A stretch of 64,000 bases of DNA from Hymenoscyphus infarciens (Eukaryota; Ascomycota; Leotiomycetes; Helotiales; Helotiaceae). Positions 13,601 through 24,564 of the stretch are shown here, one piece after another. The notes under the pieces were generated by a model, which saw only the letters and a program-made list of their open reading frames with translations, ran no database searches and was not told the DNA's origin. The stretch lies in NCBI GenBank assembly GCA_001414345.1, contig LLCB01000016.1, forward strand, positions 186,001 through 250,000, written 5' to 3'. The position numbers and the translations under genes were made by a program. How positions within the stretch are numbered: the stretch's first letter is position 1; each line of letters starts with the position of its first letter.

Positions 13601-13724
13601 TATATAAAACCTATGCTCGAACAATTCTCGAGCAACTTTCAATTTTAAGACCTTAACTCTTTCCCTCTTTCCTTACGAACCAACTCAGAAAAAATAATCA
13701 AAAAGGAAGAAACATAGTGATGAC

Positions 13725-13800
13725 TGACTCTGTTAAGATTTGAACTTAAGAGAAACAGCTAAGCAAGCCGCGCCTGCGTTAACTACTCCGCCATAGAGTC
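13725..13800 (-). tRNA. tRNA-like gene, anticodon uncertain (possibly GCT)
   Basis: On the minus strand the 76 nt begin GACTCTATGGCGGAGTAGTT, an excellent A box (TGGCGGAGTAGTT). They contain a clean T arm (TTAAG, loop TTCAAAT, CTTAA), which is the B box. They end AACAGAGTC plus A, giving an acceptor stem with six of seven pairs. Runs of A on the plus strand just past the 3' end supply a T-rich Pol III stop. The anticodon arm is weak: GCGGC/GCTGT with loop TTGCTTA would give anticodon GCT, but a true serine tRNA should have a long variable arm. It may be a decayed or tRNA-derived copy. Confidence 0.5.
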
Positions 13801-14922
13801 GTTTTTATTCTTCTGAGATGTGCTTTATAACACTCTTTGGTTCTGCTATACAAAGAAAGCGTATTGTATTGTTAAACAAAATTGGGGCTTGGAAGTCTTG
13901 CTAGAGGGCAGAGTGGTGACGAGGTTGAGGTTTTATGTCAAAACCACAACTCATCTTATAACTGTACAAGTACCTTAGAACCAAGTTTCAAATTGAGAAC
14001 TTTAATACGAATTGTTTCAATTTCAACAAATACAATACACTCCTTTACTTTGAGCAATCAAAAGGTTTTCTTTGAGGAACTGGCCCTCACATAGAAATAC
14101 ATCTTCAAAAAAGAAACGGTACCTAGATGTATGAAAATTGCTCCATTGCGTTGCTAATTCCCGCGAATTTCGAAAGTTCGGTATCGTGACAATGCTTTAG
14201 TAGAAGGCTAAACTGGATATTTTGAGAGTGAGTCTTAATATCGCTGACGGAAAACAAGGATCTTAGTACACCAGTCTGATGTTGGCATGTTATAAAAGAT
14301 GAAGAAGCATCAAAACGAAAGTCGTTTTAGCTGAACACTTGAGGGAGTATAGTAGAGGAAAAATAATGTAAAATTGAGGGGGATTGGTTGTATGATTCTC
14401 CCCACAAAACAATCATTCCCCAAAACTCCATGCAAGCGGCTTTGTTGGGTTATGTTGTTCATAGGAAGAAGTTAAAACGCGGAAGAAAAACTTGGGAGGG
14501 GGGAAAGAAGATTTTGAGTTGGGTCGCTGGTCTTGGTTGTTCCTTCCTTGAGAGACGGAAAATCCGTGGTCGCTGTCGTTCCTGCCTCTCTTCGTAGATC
14601 TCGGCGCAGATTCTGGCCCCATGGTAATAAACTCCAATCAAACAATTGAGACACGAAATTATTTTACGGTCAGCTCCATGCTTAGATACGCGCCGCAGTA
14701 CGAGGCCCTGTCAAACATTTTAATAGATGCTCAAATGAAAAAAGAGCGACTGGCTAGCTTTCCGCCGAAGTATGCATAGGTAGGTCAATGAATAAAGTCT
14801 TTTCACTTACAAAGAACCAGTGTACGGTACCGCAATATCAACAAAAACATGGCAGGGCGTGTTCATGGTTATATGGCAAAGACGAATGGCAAATATAAGA
14901 TATCAAAATAGCTATTTGTTCG
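13801..14922. other. Intergenic, no supported gene
   Basis: Several ORFs of 60-75 codons on both strands lack an ATG start, motifs or coding bias. I see nothing else. Confidence 0.4.
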
Positions 14923-15618
14923 TCAATCTTTCGAGTAAAAGATTCCTTGTTCTACCTGCTCTTCGTACTCCTCTCGCGAAATCGTAAAGCAAATAAACTC
15001 GTCATCCGCCTCCCCATTATCACCATGACCAGGTCCCTCCCGCCATCGGAACTGCTCCCGCATCATATTTAGCGAGAGTTCGTCGTCTCTGTGGAAATTG
15101 TTCTCAACAACATCAACATAGACGCTCTTTCCATCGATATCGTTTTCCTTGTTGTAATCCTCGTTGAATGCAAAGTCGGTGATAAGCTTTACACACATAG
15201 CCCCATATCTTTCCATACACCGGTCATCTTCCATCGTCACTTGTGCCCCCACTGACGCAATGAACTTGATGGATGTGGGGTTCTCACGATTTGGAATCCA
15301 CTGCCAGCGACACGCCGGAATGCCACTGGTGCCAATTCTCTCTCCAGAACGCAGAGCAACGACGAAGATGAGTAGTTTGCGAACCTCCGAGTTTGTTTCT
15401 GGCTCGTCTGATGCATCCATATACTTTTCTGCTCCGCTGTGTATATTTTCGATCAATACGCTGTCGTCAAGTTCCATGGACTCAGGCACGGCAAGGTCGA
15501 GGCTGCGCCAGAATGCAGCAAGCCATTGTTGGTCCTCTTGTTTGGGGAAGCGGAGGTAAATCGGGATTTCAGGGTCGTTGGAGACTAGTTCGATGTCTTT
15601 GAATGTTTTCGAGGCCAT
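14923..15618 (-). CDS. GNAT-like acetyltransferase-type protein, 231 aa
   Basis: This is a single-exon gene. The open frame extends 64 codons further upstream, but that part is low-complexity. The ATG at 15618 (MASKTFKDIELVSND) begins the folded-looking sequence and has the better context. The protein is acidic. RKLLIFVVALRSGERIGTSGIPACRW reads, in two halves, like beta strands 3-4 of an N-acetyltransferase fold, followed by a helix-rich C-terminal half ending FICFTISREEYEE, close to the Phe-x-Ile-x-x-x-x-Tyr end seen in many GNATs. A clear acetyl-CoA Q/RxxGxG/A loop is not evident, so the fold is a guess and activity is unproven. It stands alone between intergenic regions. Confidence 0.6.
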   Translation of the reverse strand: MASKTFKDIELVSNDPEIPIYLRFPKQEDQQWLAAFWRSLDLAVPESMELDDSVLIENIHSGAEKYMDASDEPETNSEVRKLLIFVVALRSGERIGTSGIPACRWQWIPNRENPTSIKFIASVGAQVTMEDDRCMERYGAMCVKLITDFAFNEDYNKENDIDGKSVYVDVVENNFHRDDELSLNMMREQFRWREGPGHGDNGEADDEFICFTISREEYEEQVEQGIFYSKD

Positions 15619-16488
15619 CGTGTTTTGGTTTTGATTTGGTGTTAAGGTGTGTCGAGATAGTAGATATGCTGGAAAGGGAATTGGCTGTGGCAAGGGCGGG
15701 TGTGAGAGAATGGTACATAAATGGCATGATAGCACAACAATAAGTTGTAATGTAGGCAGTGAACTCAAAGAGACCACCATCATTATATATGTTTTCTGTA
15801 GCGCTACCATAGCTACCGAAAAATAGTCACAACACTTACCAATTCACTAATTCTATCAAAACATATGAAGGAAAGAGGAGAGAGAGCTGGGCTTTCCTTA
15901 TAACATAACAAAGCGAGTGTTTTAAGAGATAGATGGAAGCTATTAAATGATTCCAAAAGATGTGAGTGGAGTTTCAATCTCTCTCATGACAGTATAGAAA
16001 GTCCAAATCTGTAAGCAAGGGACCCATGTGTTGATATTTTGGGAATTTTGCGTCTAGCTATTAACACAAATGTCACAGATTGAATCCTAACCTTTATAAA
16101 TTACTAGTAAAGAATTGGATTGAACTTGTGCTGTTTCTCTTATGAGTACTTGCACAGCTCACCAGGGTTGCTTGTGAATAGAACATGTGCGTTTTTGTTG
16201 AGGCCCTGTTGAATTGGTTTCAGGCCAAAAGACACATTGAGCTACATTCAAAGTCTTGTTTTCCATATCAATTGTTAATTCATCGTTTCGATAGGTAGGC
16301 CATACATGTAACCTTGCTATATAAACCCAGAAAATCATCGAATAGTGCCGATGCAACCAGAAATTGTAATTTTATCGGTGCCCTCATTATCAGCGCAATT
16401 CACAACGACAGAAAAGGAAGACAATCTCGCATAGGTCATATACCTTACCTCTTCCCCACCCATACCCAGCACTTCATCTCTTCTTGCT
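15619..16488. other. Intergenic, no gene seen
   Basis: Promoter side of the GNAT-like gene and 3' side of the coiled-coil gene. ORFs here are short and without motif. Confidence 0.4.
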
Positions 16489-16920
16489 TCAATTTCTGCC
16501 TCCATTAACTCTCACAGCAGCATCGAAATTGTCTTGCGCGTCCTTCGCCTCTACCCTTGCTTGGAGAACACCCCTTCGAACCATAAGAAGTTTCTCCTGT
16601 TCTTCCGCCACCTTCTCCATAGCCACCTCCAGTGCCGTCTCAGCCCTCAAAGTCCCACCAGAACTGACGAAGCTCTCTCCTACCATCTCGAACTCGGTCA
16701 TTGCATCTCTGACTGCATCCCCGCAGTTTATTAACCCTTGTTCGCACCAAATCAGTGCAGTTTGGGCAGCTTTCAGAAGTTCTTCGGCTTCAGCTCTTGG
16801 TTTCGGGGTCAGGTTTACGGCGGGTTCGGGAGTTTGAGGATCGTTTCTTGGGGCTCGGCTTCGAGAGAACATGTCTGGATGAAATTGCCCGAATGGAATT
16901 CTGGGTTGAGTTGGAGGCAT
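16489..16920 (-). CDS. Small helical (coiled-coil-like) protein, 143 aa, unknown function
   Basis: This is a single open frame from ATG 16920. The first 40 residues are Pro/Arg-rich and disordered (MPPTQPRIPFGQF). The remainder is Ala/Glu/Val-rich helix with heptad character (PRAEAEELLKAAQ, ALEVAMEKVAEEQEKLL). There is no signal peptide, membrane segment or recognised domain. It lies head to head with a second helical gene at 17544, with 623 bp between the two starts. I place it tentatively with the coiled-coil family that continues to 30.3 kb, on size, lack of introns and composition rather than on direct alignment. Confidence 0.65.
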   Translation of the reverse strand: MPPTQPRIPFGQFHPDMFSRSRAPRNDPQTPEPAVNLTPKPRAEAEELLKAAQTALIWCEQGLINCGDAVRDAMTEFEMVGESFVSSGGTLRAETALEVAMEKVAEEQEKLLMVRRGVLQARVEAKDAQDNFDAAVRVNGGRN

Positions 16921-17543
16921 TTTGATGGAGGCGGTGGGAGATGGGTTCTCGAAGTGTGGAGCACCGTTTGGACCTTGTCGAGGATCGAAGTGAGATACCT
17001 AGATGAAGGGACCTGTGTGGAAGGACTTCGGCAACTGGGGTGACTCTTAAGGGCGCTTTTCCCTGAGTTTTGAGACTCTGTCTGGGCTTTTGATTTTGAA
17101 ACTCGTAAAAGAGACTTGCTTATTGGGGGATATGTTGTTGCAAAGTCGCGTAGCTTCTGCTCAAGTTGAGGTATCGAGAGAGAATTAAGTGCAAGATATT
17201 GGAAGTTAAAGAACAAGGTTGAGGAGATGCGTGGTCAAAGGTGTTTCTCCCCTCGCTTCTAATTACCTAGAAGATGATGGCAACAAGGGCCGCTATTGTG
17301 ACATCAGACGGTACCTAGGTAGATTTGAATGTCTGACTCATATGTCACGGCTATTATGGTGAATAGCTATTCATTCTTAAAAAACAACAATAATAACCGC
17401 TTGTGGCACCAAACGCAAGTCAGTAAGTGTTTGATCTACCTACAAAACCAAACCCCCAACAACACGAAAACTCACAACCAAAGTACCACAAATCAAACAC
17501 CTTCTAATCCACAAACAAAGCCCAATCCAACCACGAAACAATC

Positions 17544-17858
17544 ATGTCCCATCAAGACAAACAAGTCAACTTCCACGAACACATGGACCAAATGGAAGTC
17601 ACAATCTCACAACCACGCCCAAACCTCGATGAGATCCTCGCCAGAGCACGAGCACACCTAGCTGAGGCCCAAAGAGTCAAGAACATGGGGTACCGTGAGC
17701 AAAACGCAAGATCCCACCTCAAATTCGCACAAAGTATCATGAAGGATGCCGAGATAAACCTTGCGAGAGCACAGAGACAACTTGAACGAGCGAAGGAACA
17801 ACTTCAGGAGGCCGAGAAAGGAGTTGAGGAATTTGAGAAGGATCGTGAGGAGGAGTAA
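17544..17858 (+). CDS. Small coiled-coil protein, 104 aa, unknown function
   Basis: This is a single exon from ATG 17544 (MSHQDKQVNFHEHMDQ). From about residue 28 to the end it is one long charged helix (DEILARARAHLAEAQ, RAQRQLERAKEQLQEAEKG) with regular heptads, ending in an acidic tail. There is no other domain. It is divergently transcribed from the 16489-16920 gene and intronless. It belongs by character to the local set of short coiled-coil genes. Function is unknown; dimerisation is the only safe inference. Confidence 0.7.
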   Translation: MSHQDKQVNFHEHMDQMEVTISQPRPNLDEILARARAHLAEAQRVKNMGYREQNARSHLKFAQSIMKDAEINLARAQRQLERAKEQLQEAEKGVEEFEKDREEE

Positions 17859-18126
17859 TAGTTCACAAGGGGGTTTCCATGTATGGGCTCGTTACATTGG
17901 AGGTAATCATGGGTTCAGAAATGTGGAATTTGGGTCGGGAAATCAAGGACATCGAGCGGAATCAAAGTCTTAGGAAGCTGGGTATCACAATATATGCCTA
18001 TAGTTTCCCTTTCTTGTTACTCTCACATCTTCCTTTGGGTGATATTCTGTAACATGCTGTCTCTGAATTCTACAGAGACGTTTCCATTACTTCTTTTAAT
18101 GCAGGCAAACCACTGTGTATTTTCCC

Positions 18127-18911
18127 TCATCCTTGCGGATGATACACACAAACTTCCAGCCCATTACTGTACGGTACTGTCAAATTTCGGAAGCCACTTC
18201 CCTCATCCCTCAAGTACGCCAATAGCTGCTCATATGCCTCCTTTGAACTGATTGTGTTATCGATTATCACAACACCACCGTCTCTCAGGTTTTGTTGAAC
18301 AACCTTCAAAGTTGGAAGAGCAAGTGGTGCCCAAACTGCAGATTCATTAGTACAAGGCATCACTCAGGGAACCAGAAATGTGCCAAAAGAATTGAGAAAT
18401 GGCATTGGAAGAATACGGAAGGCTAAATTAAGTACTTACTATCAAGCAGCAATAGATCGATAACAGGTAAATCCGCACTCAATGTCTCTAACAAGTCCCC
18501 CTCTCTCAACTCGATGAACTTCAAAACCTCTTCCCCGGCTTCTTTCCAATGGTCCCTCGCAATTTTGATCTTACTCCCCTCCTTCTCTGTCGCAAAGACC
18601 CTCCCTCCCACAGGGTGATTCTGGCCAACCGCGAGAGCAAGATAAATAGTACTAACACCAAAGCTCGTCCCGGCTTCAACGATGTTCTTGGCATTGATCA
18701 TACGTGCGATTTGATAGACGAATTGACATTTATCTTCATCTAGAGCGATGAATTTGTCTCGCATTAAATCATCGAACGAGGAGGTGCCTTGAGTTTTGTA
18801 AACGGCTCGATCTATGTGTGATTCCTGGTCGATGGATTTGGCGTGGAGGCGAGATAGGAGTTGATGAATGTGTGGAGGTGCAAGAACGGGGTTAGGGAAT
18901 TCAGTGGCCAT
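18127..18911 (-). CDS. SAM-dependent O-methyltransferase (caffeoyl-CoA/catechol-type), 226 aa
   Basis: There are two exons: 18440-18911 and 18127-18335. The intron of 104 nt has donor GTAAGTAC and acceptor ATCTGCAG. The join gives DLLLLD-IWAPLALPTLK, the expected family sequence, and 681 coding nt. Residues 77-86 (IVEAGTSFGV) are the SAM-binding motif I; VFATEKEG is the post-I acidic strand; GDLLETL and the DLLLLD segment are motifs II/III; GGVVIIDNT near the end is the usual beta strand. The family methylates hydroxyls of small phenolics with SAM, often with a divalent metal. The substrate is not shown here. It is a cytosolic enzyme with no neighbours that form a pathway with it. Confidence 0.88.
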
Positions 18912-19672
18912 TTTGAGTGTGAATTTTGCTCAACACAAATGCAAAAGTGTCGGAAAAGAGGTTTGAAGAGAAGTTGTTGAGATGAGGGATCTTTAAGTGA
19001 AAGTTCGGGTGGTGTGAGTCATACTTCATGTGACAAACAAAGACTACTCGGGGAGATATTTGGAGAGCCTGGCCAGCGTAAGTGTTTCGTTTCACTCGAC
19101 CTATTCTCTCTTACCCCACTTTTAAGCTGAACTCGCTTAGGGCAGTATTACCTCTAATGGGTTCCACGGCACTGAACTCGGCAATGAATAATGAGGTGAG
19201 AACACGTGCATTCTCAGTTTAGACTAGTAATTATTTCTTAAATAAGTCAAAAAAGTTTGAAATGGATACACGTTTAAATAACTTTAGTTGACCTCGAGAA
19301 GGTCTGGACAGATTAAATCAAGTATAGTGTTGTAGTGTACTGGTGTCCATGCACGAAAGCTATTGTGAATTTCGCCCACCACTGTGTTAGATGGAACTTC
19401 AATCAATTCAACCTTTAAATTCAATGCTAGTTCGAGAATATGATTCAAATTATGATTTTCCCTAGACAAGGGAAGGGTAATTAACTACCCGTAGTCTATG
19501 CTTGAATGAGGATAACTGTTCATCATGCTTTGTTTCTCTATACAACTACAGCCTTCTTCCATGCTTCCAATCTACTTCAACCGTGGTCCTTACCTGATTA
19601 CAGAACTCACTAAATTTTGACACAGCACAAGACTATACCTATAACTTCCACTGCCAGTACGAAGCTTTCAGC
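18912..19672. other. Intergenic with one possible coding fragment
   Basis: A 61-codon minus-strand frame at 19284-19469 (ending PVHYNTILDLICPDLLEVN) looks protein-like but has no ATG. It may be the tail of a lost gene. Nothing else is seen. Confidence 0.3.
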
Positions 19673-20134
19673 ATGGCGCGAGGCACCATTAATGTCAAAC
19701 CTAGCCGGGCTAAGTTATCTTCTGTATCAAACAACACCATTCCAATAGTATGAACCCTCGAGCAAGCCGCCTTGGAGCTCACCGAAGCAAAGAAAACTAC
19801 GCCGACAAAGAAGTATATCGAGTTTCTGAACGAGTTTCACCACTGGGCAAACCAACAAAAGAGAGCCAGAGAAGACGATCTCCACGAAGCGGTAGAAGCA
19901 ATGAATTGACTCAAGGAAAGATGCGAGCAAGAAGTAATCGAAGGGGATCCCCGTCAGGAAGAAACTGCAGAATTGATTGAGTTGGCGGAAGAGCATATGG
20001 CATCGGTAATTGAATTCAACAATAATAAGATGGCAAAGATCGTAAGTGTTGTTATCAAAGTGGGACAGAGTGCTAGGGATGATATTGAGTCGGCGATTTT
20101 GGACTTTTCGAAACTGCAAAAGGAGGTTTCTTGA
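19673..20134 (+). pseudogene. Coiled-coil family pseudogene with two in-frame TGA stops
   Basis: From ATG 19673 (MARGTINVKPSRAK) a 153-codon frame runs to the TGA at 20132-20134. It is broken only by TGA at 19751-19753 and 19907-19909. The sequence between is clearly coding in type: TLEQAALELTEAKK, KKYIEFLNEFHHWANQQKR, then LKERCEQEVIEGDPRQEE and an amphipathic C-terminal helix. Both stops could come from a single C-to-T change in CGA (Arg). There are no frameshifts, so loss is recent or the stops are read through. Size, helix content and lack of introns match the small coiled-coil genes nearby. Confidence 0.7.
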
Positions 20135-21730
20135 AAGAATGCAGTTCTTCATTCTCAGAAGGAAACTTGAGGGATGGAGATTAGGAAATCATTATTTAGG
20201 CAGCAGGAGAGTCAGAGACGTAGCATTCCACTGTTAGGCAGTAATATATTATTTTAAGAAATATACCCAACTTTATAATACCAGAAGCTACAATGTGGTT
20301 CATTATTCACATTCTCACCCCGGTAAGGACACCAAAAACCATCTGGAATTATTGATGATTCTGGGGCATTAAGGTGTGTCAATACTGACACCAGTCTTTT
20401 CCATCAAGCAACTAACAGAGTTTTAATCAATTTCGTGTCAGCGAGGGCAGTAGAGCACCAAGGGAGTGGGAGGGAGTATAGAGGCGTTGGGAAATTTCGT
20501 TGATAAGATGAGTCCTCGTTCGCCTTGCTCCTATCCAGTTCTTAGACCTAATGAAGAATTAATGCCTCCCTGATTTCCTCACGTCCTTTCATTCCACAAC
20601 TTCTAAATATGTTATGTAGTGTGCACTGAGTATGGCCGAGCCTCGGCGTATGACCGAGAGGATTGCCGATACGCGGCCGAACTACCGGTGCCCCCACACC
20701 CGTGCGCTAAGAGGAGTACCAACCTCCTCATTTTACTTTCGACCTTTCGAACACAACACCACATCGCCGGCTTCTATACCATAAATGGTCTTCAACAGCA
20801 ATTGACTGATATGAGCACGAATCGCCCATCCGAGCAATGTTCGTAACCCATTCCCAGAACACAGCAAGGAACGAGTCAGCTAGGCAGCTTCCTTCTCAAT
20901 CAACATCGGCCGTCATCGTCAAATGCTCAACGCCTAAAGGTGTAACCTGATCACTATACATCGACATCACTGAGACGATTCTCCCCATTCTCAGTTTGAA
21001 ATTCGCCCCATGGAAAGAGACGTCAGACTCCAAATGAGTTTCTCACGGCTGAGAATTCTTTTCGGGTTTTTCTTTTGCACACGCCACAGCAAGCACAACG
21101 AGAAAGGATGGTTTCCCAAAGCATGGATCGTCGGGATACCTCAGTATCGTGCGACTATCTATGATGAGGCAATGCTACATTTTTCAGCGAATTATGGCTC
21201 AATTCTTTGTCCAATTGGATATCACAGAAGACTGAGATCCAATTGTATGAGTGTTTTGTCATTCAATTCTCGCGTTCAGTGCTGCCAATTTGCCACCCTT
21301 TTCAGCCATAGCATGCTCTTGTGGTCTTGAAACTTCTTGTCGCCGGAAGTGTTCTCCACTGTTCTATTGTGTCGCTAGTGCAACCTTTGGGATTAGTATT
21401 CCACGGCTGTACCCTCTTCTAGTTCTCCGGGGTGCACAAGTTGTACGACGTACTACAAATTACAATGGTTTATCGAGTACCAAGACTTCGGTATCACATT
21501 GTTGACCTAGTTGATACGGAAGCAGCTGGCGATTTTCTCATGAGCTCACATATATTATCTATCACGAACACGCAGAGGCATGGCTTGCATTTTCAGTTTC
21601 AGGATCTTGCGCCACAATATCTTCCCAAATCGTGCTTTTGTTTGGCTTATTACTCTATAGGTCGTAAAGAGGTACCTTTCCGAAAACAAGAGCACCCAGC
21701 ACGGTGTTCTTTCTTTTCATACATCTCAAC
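20135..21730. other. Long intergenic region, no supported gene
   Basis: Several ORFs of 60-110 codons (for example 20619-20846 and 21010-21330) overlap in different frames and show no motif. It includes the promoter of the siderophore transporter; a single AGATAA (minus strand, 21555-21560) is compatible with a GATA-factor site but is not convincing alone. Confidence 0.4.
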
Positions 21731-23687
21731 ATGAAGCCTTCTAATACAGCTCATGGGCCCTCATACCCATCTGAAACGGGTCCCAACATTCCTGGCGTCA
21801 ACACTCTTCACTCGAAGGAAAAGAGCCCAGGTACTTCGGAAAATGACAGCTCCATCACTACCATCAGTACGAGTGATATTCGTAGTGCCAGAAACGTCAT
21901 AATTGACGAGGAAGCTCTACCAGGCGTTAGACAGGCCGAAGCTATTACCCGTGTATGGAATAAAAATATGTTATTTGTTGCTTATGCATGGTCAGTTACC
22001 GATAGGACATTTATCTTAGACACTGCTAATTCTTATTAGCATCTTTCTAGTCTTCTGTGTCAACTCCCTCCAGTACCAAGTGCAGCTAGCACTCAATCCC
22101 TACGTTACCAGCGCGTTTGATTCTCACGCTTTGACCGCAGTCGTTTTAGTTATGTCCAATATACTTAGTGGTGTTCTCCAACCCCCAATTTCCAAAATCC
22201 TGGATTATTGGGGGCGGGCAGAAGGCCTCGTCATTATGGTATGCATATCTACATTTGGAAATGCACTTACGGCAATTTGCAAAAACGTACCTACATATGT
22301 CGTGGCCCAGGTATTTGTTTTCCAATATACTTCATGCGGATTCTTACTGATTTCTGGAAGTCATTTACCAATGTTGGATTCATGGGTTTGATCTATGTTT
22401 TGGCGGTGATAGTTGCAGACACTACCTCCCTCGAGAATCGTGCATTCGCATTTGCTTTCGCCAACAGCCCTTTTATCTTCACGGCCTTCGCCGGTCCATC
22501 CTTGGCGCAAGCTTTCTACATCAGGACTGGTTTCAGATGGGTATTTGGTTGCTTTGCTGTTATTATGCCCGCAGTCACCTTACCAATTATCGCAATGATG
22601 TTCTACCACCAACGCAAGGCGAAAAGGCTGGGACTTTTGACCAAGAAAAAAACTCAAAGGACCTTATGGCGGAGCATGAAGTTTTTTGCAATTGAATTTG
22701 ATGGTATTCATTCTCCGATTCCACCGCAGAACCCGCTAACCAATCTGTACACTAGTCCTCGGTGTGATCTTGCTCTTCTCCGGACTTACCCTTTTCCTCC
22801 TCCCATTTTCTCTCACTGGTCCCGAATCTTACAATTGGACTTCCCCAGTGATCCTCGGCATGATCGTTCCTGGCGTTGGTTTTTTGGTCGGGTTTGGCTT
22901 GTGGGAGCAATTTGGGGCAACGACGCCATACCTTCCTGGCAATTTACTTAGGAAGCCCTCTGTTATTGGAGCAGCTTTGACCGGTAGTGGATCATTTGGT
23001 GCATATTATGTTTGGGATAATTACTTTACTTCATTTCTCCAGGTCGTTCAAGGCCTCGATATCCAATATGCGGGCTTCATTGGGAATGTGTCAAATATTG
23101 CAAATTGTGGCGTCGCTCTCCTCATCGGTCTTCTAGTTCGTCTATCAGGCCGCTACAAATGGCTCGGCTGGGCTAGTATGCCAATCCAATTTGCAGGAGG
23201 GATCATGATGATAATCTTCCGACAACCAGACACCAAACTAGCCTACTTGATTCTCTGTCAAATTCTAGTCTCCCTGTCGGGTGGGGTTTTATATGTTTGT
23301 GGGGATATGGCAGCAATGGCCGTCGCGGAACATGGAGGAATTGCTTCGGTTCTTGCTTTTCTAGCTCTGACTGTCTCCGTCGGTACTTCGCTTGGTGGTG
23401 CCATTGCTGGGGCGATATGGTCAAATACACTACCCGAGCAGCTGATGAAATTCCTTCCCGAGGAGTCGAAAAAGGATCTGGCGGAAATTTATGGAAATTT
23501 GGGATTGCAACTCAGCTTTGAATCTGGACACCCAGTGAGAACGGCTCTCATCAACTCTTACTCTGTTGCTCAATTCCGACTGAGCATTGCGGGAACTTGC
23601 ACTTTGCTCTTTACTGTGGTTGGCGTTGCGTTGTGGAAGGATGTTCGAGTGAAAGATTTCAAGCAGATCGGAGGAGTTGTTCTTTGA
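21731..23687 (+). CDS. Siderophore-iron transporter, MFS family (Arn/Sit/Mir type), 601 aa
   Basis: There are four exons: 21731-21990, 22040-22310, 22361-22703 and 22756-23687 (1806 nt, in frame). The introns are 49, 50 and 52 nt with CTAAT/CTGA-type branch sites. The N-terminal ~85 residues are hydrophilic and Ser/Thr-rich, then come about 14 membrane helices starting at NKNMLFVAYAC. Family marks seen are VNSLQYQVQLALNPYV in helix 1, the GRAEGLVIMV loop after helix 2, and YYVWDNYFTSFLQVV in the second half, near-diagnostic for Arn1/MirB-like proteins. Such proteins import ferric siderophores at the plasma membrane or endosome by proton symport. No siderophore synthetase is present nearby, so scavenging of external chelates is likely. 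Start MKPSNTAHG was chosen because the upstream frame is short and lacks a better ATG. Confidence 0.92.
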
Positions 23688-24564
23688 GGAGGCGGTCGTT
23701 GTCCGTTGTTTCTTCTTTGGTTGTTCATCTGAGAATAAACCTAGGAAAGGTTGGTGTCCTAACGGGAGTCATATGAATCAGGACGCCATCTACCCCCATG
23801 TAAGAAATATAGCGAAAGTTCGTGTATACTTTGCCGAAGCTTTGTTATAGGTTCAGCATGGTTGTCTTCACATAGTTCCTAGTGTCGTGCCTCGCGATTT
23901 TCAAAATAGTTCATGTGTATTCCAAGTCCCATGAACACTTCAATCATCACGTCACCGGACCACCGGTATGGTCGTCGCAAGCTAGCCCAAACCCAGTCAG
24001 TATCCTTTTCCAAACGTTCTTTCTCCACTTAAGCGGATCTGATAACTTTATCCCTCACTGACCCACTTTATTCTTTTAGCCAATACCGACCCCTGCTGAT
24101 TAGCTCTTTTCTCACTTTCTGTGCGCAGTTCCGAGTCCCGATATCGGCGAAGATGGCGCTTGAGAACGACGGGCAGTATCTGAGTGGTCTACCATTTATT
24201 AAAGTGGGGAGGTTTTCAATCAGATAAGATGAAATCTAATCAGATCCTGCACCTCCCCTCCTTTTTTTCCTTGGCACGGTCCCTCCTTCCTTCCTGGTGG
24301 TGGGATGAATGGGATTCATTGGCTGAAGATGTTGATTTATTGCAAGTTTAGCCAAACCCGATTTTGTCACCTCCACCTGGGATCCACAGCCGCGCACAAC
24401 TGGCTGATGGAAAATCGGGAAATACGTAACCGGACAGCTTGACGGACTGTGGACTGTGGACTGAGGTGGACAGCCTTGTGAAGGGGTGTTTTGTTCCGTA
24501 TAAATAAGGCATACCCTCCTTCTGCCCCCAATCTTGTGTTTTGTGGTTGCACCTTTTTGGCGTG
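23688..24564. other. Intergenic, promoter of the oxidoreductase gene
   Basis: No gene is seen on either strand. The long minus-strand frames at 24236-24933 are antisense shadows of exon 1. Confidence 0.5.
24499..24506 (+). promoter_or_regulatory. TATA box of the AIF/AMID-like gene
   Basis: The sequence GTATAAATAAGG lies 60 bp before the ATG at 24565. It fits a transcription start near 24530. Confidence 0.5.

Noticed and set aside
14923..15810. A 295-codon reading of the GNAT-like gene starting at 15810
   Set aside because: The first 64 codons are low-complexity and hydrophobic and look like read-through of the leader; the Met at 15618 fits better.
16815..17216. 133-codon minus-strand ORF overlapping the first coiled-coil gene
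   Set aside because: It has no ATG start and lies antiframe to a better gene.
19284..19469. 61-codon minus-strand frame
   Set aside because: It looks protein-like but has no ATG, motif or exon partner; at most a fragment.
21555..21560. GATA site (AGATAA) as iron regulation of the siderophore transporter
   Set aside because: A single six-base match in 1.5 kb of AT-containing DNA is expected by chance; no extended ATCWGATAA site was seen.
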